Source of the DNA: Pseudochelatococcus sp050946405 | GTDB taxonomy: Bacteria; Pseudomonadota; Alphaproteobacteria; Rhizobiales; Beijerinckiaceae | Assembly (NCBI RefSeq): GCF_050946405.1 | Contig: NZ_JBMNUS010000009.1 | Location: forward strand, 124,001-188,000 | DNA: 64,000 nucleotides | Direction: 5' to 3' | Shown: positions 16,752 through 25,077 of the stretch, in pieces | Numbering within the stretch: position 1 is the first letter of the stretch | Layout of the letters: every line of letters begins with the position of its first letter | Program-made: the position numbers and the translations under genes | Notes under the pieces: model-generated | Databases searched by the model: none | The model's input: only the letters and a program-made list of their open reading frames with translations | What the model was told of the DNA's origin: nothing

Positions 16752-17085
16752 GGGAAGGGACGACGACCGATACGCGCAAACACGCTTTCGTCGGTCGCCG
16801 GGATGTCTTTGTCTTGCGGCTTCAGGCGTTCTCCGGCGGTAAACGGGCATGGCCGGGCGTGCGCAGCGCTTGCCGGCCGAATATTCGATCTCAATGGTCG
16901 GGCCGATCAGAGGGTAATGATGAAGATCCGAGGGCGAAAATCCGCCGGCCCGTCGGAAATGCAGCGCGCCGCGGGCGTCTCCCTCAAGTCGCGTCAGTTC
17001 CGAGCGCCGGAGCCGGTTGGCGGGCTTTCCGATTAAATGAAATCATGTAATCGGCAAGAAACCGCTCAAAAGCGGGCATCCAGGA
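16752..17085. other. Non-coding stretch, no supported gene
   Basis: No open frame here has family character. A 39-residue frame from about 16918 to 17036 (begins MMKIRGRKSAG) is too short and lacks a ribosome binding site. A small hairpin, CCGCT-CAAA-AGCGG, is at 17071-17084. Confidence 0.5.
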
Positions 17086-17086
17086 T

Positions 17087-17114
17087 ATGTCCTGTTTCAA
17101 TCTGAACAGGACAT
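17087..17114 (-). terminator. Inverted repeat downstream of the redoxin gene
   Basis: ATGTCCTGTT and AACAGGACAT form perfect 10-bp arms around an 8-base loop, 60 bases past the redoxin stop on the minus strand. There is no T-run, so termination is likely but not certain. Confidence 0.5.
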
Positions 17115-17173
17115 GTTCCAGAGCACCGCATCAGGCGGGACGACGCCCGGCGTCGGCCTGCCTGTCCGGTCGT

Positions 17174-17854
17174 TCACGCGCCCGAGTATTTCACGGTGCA
17201 TCCATAGGGCCGCGTGACGGCCTGCGGAACCGGCTTGCCCTCGCTGACCGCGAGAAAGGCGTTGCGGAAATAGGGCTGCGCCTTCTCGATGTCCTCGATC
17301 CGGGTGGAGGCGATGCTGTCGATGCCGCCCTGGTAGCGCAGGACGCCTTCCGCATCGATGACATACATGTGCGGCGTCGTCTGCGCGGTGTAGGCGCGCC
17401 CGATGGTTCCTTCCGGGTCGAGGATGATGCCGGTCGGCGCGGCGTTGCGGCTGGTGGTCAGTTCGTTGGCCTGGGCGGCGTCGACATGTCCCTGCTCGCC
17501 TGGCGCGGAGGAAATGACGGACAGCCAGATGGCGCCGGCGGCCGTCACTTCCTTCTGCAAATTCGGGATACTGGCGGAATTGTAGTGCTTGCGCACGAAG
17601 GGGCAGTCGTGGTTCGTCCACTCCAGCACGACGATCTTGCCTTTCAGGCTCTCCAGATCGCGCGTGACGCCGGTGGTGTCGGTCGCGCTGAAGGCGGGCG
17701 CCGGCTGGCCGACCTGCGGGGCGGCGAGCGCCGGCCCGCTGCGCAGCAGCGCGGCGCCGCCGGCGGCAAGCGCGCCGAAACCGGCCGCGGCGCCGACCAG
17801 CATGCTGCGGCGGTCGATCGTCATCGGGGGGAGAAGGGAAGGCTTGTTGTTCAT
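17174..17854 (-). CDS. Periplasmic peroxiredoxin-like / thioredoxin-fold protein
   Basis: A 226-residue exported redoxin. The N-terminus has a twin-arginine-like signal (DRRSMLVGAAAGFGALAAGG), cleaved near residue 45. The AhpC/TSA-like domain carries WTNHDCPFVRKHY with C84, and a second conserved cysteine is in RPYGC near the C-terminus. This pattern matches the PRL group of envelope peroxiredoxin-like proteins reported as reduction targets of ScsB-type transporters in Caulobacter (from recall). It lies 28 bases after the ScsB/DsbD-like gene in the same operon. That neighbour is damaged (see 17883), so its electron supply is uncertain. Confidence 0.8.
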   Translation of the reverse strand: MNNKPSLLPPMTIDRRSMLVGAAAGFGALAAGGAALLRSGPALAAPQVGQPAPAFSATDTTGVTRDLESLKGKIVVLEWTNHDCPFVRKHYNSASIPNLQKEVTAAGAIWLSVISSAPGEQGHVDAAQANELTTSRNAAPTGIILDPEGTIGRAYTAQTTPHMYVIDAEGVLRYQGGIDSIASTRIEDIEKAQPYFRNAFLAVSEGKPVPQAVTRPYGCTVKYSGA

Positions 17855-17882
17855 GAAGCAAGTCTCCGTTTGGGGGTGAGGG

Positions 17883-19334
17883 TCAGTTCATGACCGTTCG
17901 CCGGATTTCTTCCACGACGGTCGCTTCCGTCAGCACCGGGGGCAATACGACAGGCTCCCCGCCGCTTCCGGGATAAAAGGCGTAGAAGGGCAGGCCGTCG
18001 CGGTTGAAGCTGCGCAGGAAGGCCGTGATCTCGGGGTCGTGATTGGTCCAGTCGCCCTTGAGATAAGCGATGTCGTGCCTGTCGAACGCCTCCCTGACGG
18101 TGGCGGTCGACAGCGTGGTGCGTTCGTTGACGAGGCAGGTGATGCACCACGCCGCCGTCATGTTTACGAATACCGGTTTTCCCTCCTCGCGCAGGGCGGC
18201 GAGCTTTGCGCTGCTGAAGGGCTCCGCGCCCCCGGCCGTCGTCGCATTGCGCAACGCACCGCCCGAAAGCCTGGCGACCGAAGTGGCCTTGATGGCGAGC
18301 ACCGGAAACACGCAGGGCATGAGATTGAGGATCAACCCGCCGACAAAGGCGAAGACCGCCGCTTGCCACAGCGGCAGGTTCTCCATGCCGCCGGCGACAG
18401 CGCCGATGCCGGAGACGCCGGGGCCCGACGCACCGGCCGCGCTTCCCACAGCGGGCGTCACCTCGAACCAGCGCGTCTGTCCGCCGCCGTCCGTGACGGC
18501 GAGGAGGCCGGCCACGTTGATCTGCGGGCTGAATGTCATGCCCCTTTCCATGGCGAGGCTCAGCCTGCCGTCTTCCACATCGAGCCGCTGTTCGGCGGCA
18601 TGCGTGATCACGCCCCATTCTTCGGGATAGAAAAACGCCGATTGCACCGATGCCCGCGACAACCCTTCGCCTTCGACGGTCAATGCAAGCGCCGGCCCTT
18701 CTTCCGTCAGGCCGGCCGTCCACCGGCTCGCCACCGGCAGGCGCTCGTCGGTCGCCGCGAAAGCCGCCGCGACATCTCTTCCCGCCGCAACCGGCGTGGC
18801 CGCGATGGGCAGGTCGAGGCTGAAGCTGCCGGACTCTGGAATGCATTCCTTTTCGCACACGAGCCAGTCGGCCTTCGCGGCGACGGCGAAGATCCCGCCG
18901 GGGGCGGCCGACTGCGGCACCGTTATCGTAACGGGAAGAACGATCTCGTTCTCATAGCCGAAATTGCGCACCGGGCCGACCGGGATGCCGTCGGGGCCGG
19001 GCCAGGCGATCTCGCTTGCGCTGGCGCCTTCCGGCAGGTCGAAGGCGATTTCCGGCGGTGCGCCGGCGTCGCCGGGGTTCTTCCAGTAGGTATGCCAGTG
19101 CGGCGCGAGCTTCTGCCGCAGCCCGATGCGGAAGCTCTGGCCCGGCGACACGCCGTCGTGGTCGCTGATGAGCGTGACGGTGGCGCGTGGACTGGTCTGC
19201 GCCGCGCTTTCGGCTGCCTTGCCGACGGACGGCAAGACAGCAAGGACGATGGCCGCCGCCAGGGTGGCGATCCGCAGCCGCAGGCGCGGCTTCCGTCCCG
19301 CTGGCGTGTGAGGTGACACATCGTGGCAGTGCAT
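17883..19334 (-). CDS. DsbD/ScsB-like thiol:disulfide interchange protein, internally deleted
   Basis: A 483-residue protein with the ends of a ScsB/DsbD electron transporter but not its middle. It has a signal sequence (about 15-40), a periplasmic N-terminal DsbD-like domain (SFRIGLRQKLAPHWHTYWKN; CEKECIPESG), one membrane helix with the conserved NLMPCVFPVL (C341), then after about 25 residues the C-terminal thioredoxin domain with W-C397-I-T-C400. Family members have about eight helices between these parts. The missing segment includes the second relay cysteine, so electron passage across the membrane should fail. The frame is intact across the gap. Start chosen at the ATG behind AGAGG; 42 further in-frame residues upstream are unlikely. 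Confidence 0.8.
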   Translation of the reverse strand: MHCHDVSPHTPAGRKPRLRLRIATLAAAIVLAVLPSVGKAAESAAQTSPRATVTLISDHDGVSPGQSFRIGLRQKLAPHWHTYWKNPGDAGAPPEIAFDLPEGASASEIAWPGPDGIPVGPVRNFGYENEIVLPVTITVPQSAAPGGIFAVAAKADWLVCEKECIPESGSFSLDLPIAATPVAAGRDVAAAFAATDERLPVASRWTAGLTEEGPALALTVEGEGLSRASVQSAFFYPEEWGVITHAAEQRLDVEDGRLSLAMERGMTFSPQINVAGLLAVTDGGGQTRWFEVTPAVGSAAGASGPGVSGIGAVAGGMENLPLWQAAVFAFVGGLILNLMPCVFPVLAIKATSVARLSGGALRNATTAGGAEPFSSAKLAALREEGKPVFVNMTAAWCITCLVNERTTLSTATVREAFDRHDIAYLKGDWTNHDPEITAFLRSFNRDGLPFYAFYPGSGGEPVVLPPVLTEATVVEEIRRTVMN

Positions 19335-19759
19335 TGCCCAACCTCTCGCAATAGCCGATCCGAAACCTGTCAGGATGTTGTGCAACGCACAATAGCACGA
19401 GAATGCGCCGTTTCTTAATAATATTGCCATTCCGGCATTCAAAAATTCGTAATTGAACATTAAATGGATTTCATGTTTGCTCTAAATTTAAGCAAAATTC
19501 ATCCAGACAGAAAAAATTTACATGTAAATTATGTATTTATTGACAAAAATTATATAATAATTCAATGAGAATGATCGTCAGTTGCATCGTTTTCAGGTTT
19601 TATTACTTCATCAAACGAAATATTCCCCGGGGCGCTTTCCGTGCAAACGGAATCGTTTGAACGATCGGAATTCGCTCGGGAGATGGAATCCGGAATATGG
19701 TTCGTGTTCGGGTCTCTTCGATATCCGGTTCTCCAGCTGGATTGAAATGGTCTTTCGAC
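19335..19759. other. A+T-rich intergenic island
   Basis: Roughly 19430-19600 is strikingly A+T-rich compared with the surroundings and contains the perfect palindrome AATTTACATGTAAATT (about 19513-19528) and long A and T runs. No gene is supported here on either strand. It separates the DsbD-like operon from the SUMF1 gene end and might be a promoter region or acquired DNA. Confidence 0.5.
19566..19580. promoter_or_regulatory. IRO-box-like TGA-N9-TCA site
   Basis: TGAGAATGATCGTCA fits the TGA-N9-TCA pattern recalled for RirA iron-responsive operators of rhizobia and also looks Fur-like. No plus-strand gene follows, and the nearest start on the minus strand (19334) is over 200 bases away, so it may be chance. 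Confidence 0.25.
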
Positions 19760-20803
19760 TCATGCATCGGCGGCGCATCGGATGCCGATCTGGCGATGGC
19801 CCTGCGACGGCTCGTTGGAGAACCCGTTGCGGTGGGAGGCCGAGAGTTTTTCCGCGTCGTTGTCGTATTGGTAGTCGCCGCCGCGCGTCACCCGCTCGCC
19901 GGGTGTGCCGGGCGCTTCACGTCCGTCTGCGACGTCGTAGGGGTAGGGACGCTTGAGCGTGGACGTCCACTCCGCCACTGATCCTGCCATGTCCAGCACG
20001 CCGAAGGGTGAGGCGCCCGCCGGCAGCGAACCCGCCGGCGCGGTGGCGTCGGGGTTTCGGTTGACATGGGCGCAGGTGGCGTCCGGCAGTTCCTCGCCCC
20101 ACGGATAGCGCCGGCCGTCGGAACCGCGCGCGGCCGCCTCCCATTCCGCCTCGGTCGGCAACCGGCCGCCACGCCAGGCGCAATAGGCGCGGGCGCCGGC
20201 CCAGGTCGTCTCGGCGACCGGGTGGTCTTCGAACCCTCGGGCCGGCACGAAGCGCGTCCCGTCATGGCCGATGCGCGCGTTTTCGTCGTTCAGCGCGATG
20301 ATGGGATATTGATTGTGAAAGCCCCACCGCTGCTCGCGCAGCAGGCCCGCATCCTCTCCCATGCCATCGGTGAGTTCGCCGCCCGCGAACGGTCCCTTTA
20401 CCCGTATGCCGAGAAGGTTGAGATATTCCACGAATGCGGCGTTCGTGACCTCGGTGCGGTCGATGCGGAAGGCATCCAGTCTGACGGAATGAGCCGGCCT
20501 CTGATCCGCCGCGGCATCGTTGCGGCCGATCGTGTAGGCGCCGGCGGGAATTGTGATCATCTCCGCCCGGGCCTTCAGCGACAGCGGCGCATTCGCGGCT
20601 GTCGGCGCCGTCGCCGGCCGAAGGGCGGAGAAGTCCGGCGGCGCGAGCTGCGCCGCGGCGTCGGACAGCGCCGCGAGCGAAAACGAAATGACGAGGGCGA
20701 CCCAGCCCGGCAGCCGCGCGTCTTGCCGGGACACCCGGATGCGAAGCGGAAAGCGTTCAGGAATTGCGGAGCGCGCGGTGAGGCGCGCGGGATGGGTGAT
20801 CAT
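19760..20803 (-). CDS. SUMF1/EgtB/PvdO-family (formylglycine-generating-enzyme-like) protein
   Basis: A 347-residue exported protein: signal sequence at about 25-50 (VALVISFSLAALSDAAAQ), then a FGE-sulfatase fold from about 85 with ITIPAGAYTIGR, DRTEVTNAAFVEYL, LPTEAEWEAAARG, YPWGEE and a C-terminal RGGDYQYDND ... IGIRCA. The C-terminal region where true formylglycine-generating enzymes have their catalytic cysteines reads SASHRNG, with no cysteine, so sulfatase activation is unlikely; no sulfatase is nearby. The start is the ATG behind GGAGGAC; an open frame continues upstream across the divergent LysR remnant. Confidence 0.82.
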   Translation of the reverse strand: MITHPARLTARSAIPERFPLRIRVSRQDARLPGWVALVISFSLAALSDAAAQLAPPDFSALRPATAPTAANAPLSLKARAEMITIPAGAYTIGRNDAAADQRPAHSVRLDAFRIDRTEVTNAAFVEYLNLLGIRVKGPFAGGELTDGMGEDAGLLREQRWGFHNQYPIIALNDENARIGHDGTRFVPARGFEDHPVAETTWAGARAYCAWRGGRLPTEAEWEAAARGSDGRRYPWGEELPDATCAHVNRNPDATAPAGSLPAGASPFGVLDMAGSVAEWTSTLKRPYPYDVADGREAPGTPGERVTRGGDYQYDNDAEKLSASHRNGFSNEPSQGHRQIGIRCAADA

Positions 20804-20944
20804 CGTCGTGTCCTCCGAATCTGATGGTACAGGCTCGACCTTGCGCCCGCGCGCTGTCGTGCGCAGCCATATTGAAACTTTACCATTGCGTTTGGGATGG
20901 ATAATTATCAATCGACATAACCCACCTTTCGGAATTGTCGAAAA

Positions 20945-21343
20945 CTGGACCAGTTCGACCTGCTGCGCCTCTATGTGGCCATCGCCGATCAGGGCAGCCT
21001 GTCGGCCGTGGCGCGCGTGCAGGCTCTCTCTCCCTCGACGATAACGCTTGGTCTTCAAGGGCTTGAGGAGCGGGTGGGCGTGCGTCTCGTCACGCGCACG
21101 ACCCGGCGTCTGTCGTTTGCGCCGGAAGGGGAGCGTTTCCTCGCCGATTGCAGGCGCATCCTGGCCGATCTCGATGATGTGATGGACGGCTTGGCCGACA
21201 GGGGGCCGATACAGGGCGAAATCCGCGTGACCGCAACCAACGATTTCGGCCACGCAAGGAATTTCCCCCTCGGTTTCCCGCCGCCGGCGGCGGCCCCGAA
21301 CCGGAAACCGCTCCACCGTTCCTCCATCGGATCGAGGCGGTGA
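20945..21343 (+). pseudogene. LysR-family regulator, truncated
   Basis: The frame encodes the N-terminal winged helix of a LysR regulator (FDLLRLYVAIADQGSLSAVA, then LEERVGVRLVTRTTRRLSF) and stops after about 132 residues instead of about 300, shortly after VTATNDFG. The effector domain is missing and the tail (FPLGFPPPAAAPNRKP) is not LysR-like. There is no ATG in frame at the expected start; the first codon would be a CTG at 20945, 23 bases after an in-frame stop. Divergent from the SUMF1 gene, which it may once have controlled. No gene is seen from 21344 to 21577. Confidence 0.7.
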
Positions 21344-21577
21344 GCTGTCCCGCGGATCGGCCCGTCATCTTCATAGGCACGGTGTGCTTCGGTCAATCCG
21401 TTTTTAGCTGGATGAGGAAAGTGATCCCGAAGCGTCAGCGTTGCAAGATCGAGGCTAAACTTGATCCGGCAAGATAAAAGGCAGTTCAGGGCAGATGTCC
21501 CGCAGCGGGAACCGTTCGCCGGCGGGAGCGTTACCTATCTATAGCCATACGCGCAACCGACCCGAACAGGAGGCACC

Positions 21578-22399
21578 ATGACCGATGTGAACACCGATCC
21601 TGTCCATCTGCATGTTGAGGACACGGAGGGCGCGGGCCGTCCGGTCGTCCTGATCCACGGATGGCCGCTTTCCGGGGCAGCGTGGGAATATCAGGTCCCG
21701 GCGCTCACCGAGGCGGGATATCGTGTCGTCACTTACGACCGACGCGGTTTCGGCCGGTCCGACAAGACCGGCAGGCAATACGACTACAATACCTTGGCCA
21801 CCGATTTGGCCCGGATTCTGGATGAGCGTGATCTCAACGACGTCACGCTGGTCGGTTTCTCGATGGGCGGCGGCGAAGTGGCGCGCTTCATTGCACTTCA
21901 TGGGGAAGAACGGCTGCGCAGCATCGTGTTCGCCGCCGCCGTTCCGCCCTATCTGCTGAAAACCGCCAACAACCCGGAGGGCCCGCTCTCGAACGACGAG
22001 GCGGAAAAGAAGAAGAAGGCTCTGCTGGCCGACCGCGACGCCTTCTTCGAGGAATTCACCACGAATTTCTTCAGCACGACTGAAGGGATCAAGGTATCCG
22101 ATGAAGAGCGCGGAAAAGCGGTGCGCCAGTGCCGCGAATCCGGCGAGGCGGCCGCGCTCGGCTGCATGGATGCCTTCAGCACCACCGATTTCCGCGACGA
22201 TCTGAAAAAGATCACGGTCCCGACGCTTGTCCTTCACGGCGACGCGGATCTCATCGTCCCGCTGGAAGGTTCGGGATTGCGGACGCACAAGGCGGTGTCG
22301 GGCAGCCGACTGGCGGTCATTCCGGGTGCGCCGCACGGCCTCAACGTGAGCCACGCCGACGACTTCAACAACGCATTGGCGGGGTTCTTGTCGAAATAG
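21578..22399 (+). CDS. Alpha/beta hydrolase, cofactor-free chloroperoxidase/arylesterase type
   Basis: A 273-residue cytoplasmic hydrolase. Motifs: HGWP oxyanion loop (27-30), nucleophile elbow GFSMGG with S96, acid in HGDADLIVP and histidine in GAPHGLNV near the C-terminus. This is the perhydrolase/non-heme chloroperoxidase group; members usually act as esterases, and haloperoxidation in vitro comes from peracids. Good ribosome binding site AGGAGGCACC. A paralogue with the same organisation is at 33939 under an OhrR-like regulator. Single-gene unit. Confidence 0.88.
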   Translation: MTDVNTDPVHLHVEDTEGAGRPVVLIHGWPLSGAAWEYQVPALTEAGYRVVTYDRRGFGRSDKTGRQYDYNTLATDLARILDERDLNDVTLVGFSMGGGEVARFIALHGEERLRSIVFAAAVPPYLLKTANNPEGPLSNDEAEKKKKALLADRDAFFEEFTTNFFSTTEGIKVSDEERGKAVRQCRESGEAAALGCMDAFSTTDFRDDLKKITVPTLVLHGDADLIVPLEGSGLRTHKAVSGSRLAVIPGAPHGLNVSHADDFNNALAGFLSK

Positions 22400-22511
22400 A
22401 ATTGGCCGGGGCGCGGCGCTGTGTGACCTCGCATAGGGGTCCACAGCCTCCGGCTCGATAGCGCGGGATCAGCTTTGCTCCGTCGCGACCGACGACGCCT
22501 TTCCGTCGGGC

Positions 22512-23528
22512 TTAAAATCCCTCGAGCACGATCTTGCCCCTTGCCCCGCCGCTTTCGATCAGGGCGTGAGCGCGCCGCAGATTTGCCGCGTTGATGGCGC
22601 CGAAATTCTCCGCCAGCGTGGTACGGAGCGTGCCCTCGTCCACGAGGCGGGAAACCTCGTTCAGCAGGTGGCCTTGCTGCGCGATGTCGGCCGTGCCGAA
22701 CATCGACCGCGTGAACATGAACTCCCAGTGCACCGACACGCTCTTGCGCTTGAAGGGATTGATGTCGAGCGTGGCGGGATCGTCGATCAGCGCGAAACGG
22801 CCTTGCGGGGCGATCAGCGCGGCGATCTCGGCAAGATGCCGGTCGGTATTGGTGGTCGAGAAGACGAAAGCCGGCGCGCCGATGCCGAGGGCAGCGACTT
22901 CCAGGGCCAGCGGTTTCGAATGATCCACGACATGATGGGCGCCGAGAGCGGTCGTCCAGGCTTTTGTCTCCGGCCGCGAGGCGGTGGCGATCACCGTCAG
23001 GCCGGTCAGTCGGCGGGCGAGCTGTATCGCGATGGAACCCACGCCGCCCGCCCCGCCGACGATGAGGACGGACTGAGCCGCGCCGGCGACGGCACGGCCT
23101 TTCACATCCAGCCGATCGAACAGCGCTTCCCAGGCCGTGATGGATGTAAGCGGCAAGGCGGCTGCTTCAGCCCATCCGAGTGTCTTCGGCTTGCGGCCCG
23201 CGATACGCTCGTCCACCAGATGGAATTCCGCATTGGTGCCGGGCCGCGTGATCGCGCCCGCGTAGAACACTTCATCGCCGGCCTTGAACAGGCTTGCCTG
23301 CGGCCCGGCTTCAGCGACGATCCCGGCGGCGTCCCATCCCAACACCTTCCAATCGCCTTCCTCCGGCAGGGCCGCGGCGCGCACCTTGGTATCGACGGGG
23401 TTGACCGAGATCGCCTTCACCTCGACCAGCAGATCGCGGCCCGACGCCACGGGACGCGGCAGATCGATATCGACCAGTGCGGCATCGTCCTGAATAGGGC
23501 GGGGGAGTTTGTAGCCAACGGCACGCAT
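22512..23528 (-). CDS. Zinc-binding-family alcohol dehydrogenase / quinone oxidoreductase (MDR family)
   Basis: A 338-residue NADPH-dependent medium-chain reductase. N-terminal GroES-like domain (VKAISVNPVDTKVR), Rossmann motif VGGAGGVGSIA around residue 186, and the substrate-domain end RAHALIESGGARGKIVLEGF. It lacks the structural zinc cysteine cluster, as expected for the quinone reductase branch. The start at 23528 has GGAGAC upstream; the frame continues upstream without support. It is divergent from an HxlR regulator, a known arrangement for quinone/electrophile-responsive reductases, so induction by quinones is a reasonable inference. Confidence 0.88.
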   Translation of the reverse strand: MRAVGYKLPRPIQDDAALVDIDLPRPVASGRDLLVEVKAISVNPVDTKVRAAALPEEGDWKVLGWDAAGIVAEAGPQASLFKAGDEVFYAGAITRPGTNAEFHLVDERIAGRKPKTLGWAEAAALPLTSITAWEALFDRLDVKGRAVAGAAQSVLIVGGAGGVGSIAIQLARRLTGLTVIATASRPETKAWTTALGAHHVVDHSKPLALEVAALGIGAPAFVFSTTNTDRHLAEIAALIAPQGRFALIDDPATLDINPFKRKSVSVHWEFMFTRSMFGTADIAQQGHLLNEVSRLVDEGTLRTTLAENFGAINAANLRRAHALIESGGARGKIVLEGF

Positions 23529-23618
23529 CGATGTCTCCAGTTCTGCGAAGAGCTTCTGATCTGGCAACAGGTGACACGACGGCATATTCTTCGCAAGAAT
23601 GCACATAAATTGTACATA

Positions 23619-23634
23619 GTATCGAAAAGGATAC
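23619..23634. promoter_or_regulatory. Inverted repeat in HxlR/oxidoreductase intergenic region
   Basis: GTATC-GAAAAG-GATAC lies 7 bases before the HxlR start in the 112-base divergent region, which also contains TTGTACATAG. It is a candidate HxlR operator. Confidence 0.4.
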
Positions 23635-23640
23635 CGTCGA

Positions 23641-24096
23641 ATGCCGCGCCCGCGCCACGAACGTTTCGATTGCAGTCCCGGCTGTCCGGTGGAGGCCACG
23701 CTCGCCCTCATCGGCGGCAAGTGGAAGGGGCTGGTGCTCTGGCACCTGCTTCAGGACACGTTGCGGTTCAATGAAATCCGCCGCCGCCTGCCGAACGTCA
23801 CGCAGCGGATGCTGACCAACCAACTCCGCGAACTGGAGAGCGACGGCTTCGTCATCCGCACCGTCTACACGCAGGTGCCGCCCAAGGTGGAATACAGCCT
23901 CTCGACACGCGGACGCAGCCTCGAACCGGTCATTCTCGCCCTCAAGGAATGGGGTGAGGCGCATGTCGTTCAGGCGGCGGCAGGGGAGCGGCAATCGCGG
24001 GAAACGCCCTCGCTTTCCGGCGCAACCGCCGCTGCCGGCAACGAGCGTCCGCCGGGCAGCGTTCCAAAAGCCGCCGGACATGCGCCTACCGGTTAA
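23641..24096 (+). CDS. HxlR-family transcriptional regulator
   Basis: A 151-residue regulator with one HxlR winged helix: CSPGCPVEATLALIGGKWKG, FNEIRRRLPNVTQRMLTNQL and RGRSLEPVILALKEWG. The two cysteines at 12 and 16 lie at the N-terminal position where redox-sensing family members (QorR/YodB-like) have theirs. About 30 residues after the core (QSRETPSLSGATAAAGNERP) look unstructured. Divergent from the quinone oxidoreductase it probably represses. Its end overlaps the end of the SRPBCC gene by 11 bases. Confidence 0.88.
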   Translation: MPRPRHERFDCSPGCPVEATLALIGGKWKGLVLWHLLQDTLRFNEIRRRLPNVTQRMLTNQLRELESDGFVIRTVYTQVPPKVEYSLSTRGRSLEPVILALKEWGEAHVVQAAAGERQSRETPSLSGATAAAGNERPPGSVPKAAGHAPTG

Positions 24097-24529
24097 TCTC
24101 GGGTTCGACGAGCCTTGTGAGCTTGTACAGGGATTCCTGCCAGCCGAGATAACAGGCCTCGCAAGGGATCACGTCCGGCACGCCCTGCTGCTCGATCTCG
24201 ATTTCCGTGCCGACCGACACGGCCTTCAGATTCACGGTGACCTTTATCTCGCCCGGCAGGTTGGAGTCGTTGAATTTGTCAGTGTAGACGAGGCGTTCGC
24301 CCGGAACGAGTTCCAGATAGTTGCCGCCGAAGGAGTGGCTGTTGCCGGTGGTGAAGTTCCGAAACGACATTCGGTGACGGCCTCCGGCCTTCGCGTCCAG
24401 CTCATGGACGGTACAGGTATACCCGAACGGCGGAAGCCATTGCGCGATCGCATCCGCTTCGACGAAAGCGCGATAGAGTTTTTCGGGACTGGCGGCAATG
24501 ACGCGGTGCAGGCGGATCGTATGGGGCAT
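24086..24529 (-). CDS. SRPBCC (AHSA1/START-like) domain protein
   Basis: A 147-residue small hydrophobic-ligand-binding fold: HRVIAASPEKLYRAFVEADA, WLPPFGYTCTVHELDAKAGG, and the C-terminal helix YLGWQESLYKLTRLVEPEI. This is the activator-of-Hsp90 homology group, function unassigned. The ATG at 24529 has GGGAGAAAGCC upstream; the longer frame is ignored. Confidence 0.85.
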   Translation of the reverse strand: MPHTIRLHRVIAASPEKLYRAFVEADAIAQWLPPFGYTCTVHELDAKAGGRHRMSFRNFTTGNSHSFGGNYLELVPGERLVYTDKFNDSNLPGEIKVTVNLKAVSVGTEIEIEQQGVPDVIPCEACYLGWQESLYKLTRLVEPEINR

Positions 24530-24984
24530 GGCTTTCTCCCTGTGGTTCGACTTTGTTCTGATTGGTCGACTATCTTTGGACATATCAGTATAAAATATAA
24601 ATTTTCATCTGCAATCATTCAATCATAATAAAAAATCAAGTATCATGTCATTGTTTCAATGAAACAGATGCCATGATCCGACAGTATTCAGATATGGGCA
24701 AATCTATTCGGCAAGGTTCTTCGAAAAATCTGCCGGCGGTGTCGGCCGCCGGACGTGTTGTCCGGTAAGGCGTGCGTCGCAACAGCCGGCGTATATATAA
24801 GATTCTTATATCTTTTCTCCCTTTCCCCTCTCGAACCCCTATGCGGTTAGGCGCCATATTCTTACCGGAGTTCGTTTCCAGACCGCCTCGCTCTGCGTTT
24901 CGGAAAAGCGTTCGTCATCGCTTTTCAGGAGAGATTTCCAGATGTTCAGGCGATATTGGAGCAAAGATACGGGAGATACGAATA
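24530..24984. other. Upstream region of the kdp operon
   Basis: A 455-base gap with an A+T-rich part (24590-24670) that contains the inverted repeat TGTTTC-AAT-GAAACA (24652-24666). The kdp promoter and KdpE sites should lie here, but I cannot fix a -35/-10 pair. No gene is supported; a minus-strand frame at 24648-24857 has no family character. Confidence 0.45.
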
Positions 24985-25065
24985 ATGGACGTTATCGTTC
25001 TGGCGATAGGGTTTTCCTTCTTCACATTGATGTTCAGCTACATCAGGATATGCGAGAAACTTTGA
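24985..25065 (+). CDS. 26-residue single-pass membrane peptide upstream of kdpF
   Basis: The peptide starts MDVIVLAIGFSFFTLMFSYI and ends RICEKL. It is a single hydrophobic helix with the Y-x-x-x-C-E-x-L ending that I recall from small ORFs in front of kdpF in many proteobacteria. GGGAGA precedes the ATG and kdpF begins 12 bases after its stop. It could be an assembly or regulatory partner of Kdp. Too short for standard gene calling. Confidence 0.65.
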   Translation: MDVIVLAIGFSFFTLMFSYIRICEKL

Positions 25066-25077
25066 CCTGGGGTTGAA

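Noticed and set aside
16803..17036. A 77-codon plus-strand frame after the SDR gene.
   Set aside because: No ribosome binding site, no family character and R/S/G-rich composition typical of random frames.
19760..20803. Annotation as a formylglycine-generating enzyme activating a sulfatase.
   Set aside because: The catalytic cysteine positions are not cysteines and no sulfatase gene is in the window.
21578..22399. True haloperoxidase activity for the two chloroperoxidase-type hydrolases.
   Set aside because: They have Ser-Asp-His hydrolase triads and no metal or heme site; halogenation in this family is a side reaction.
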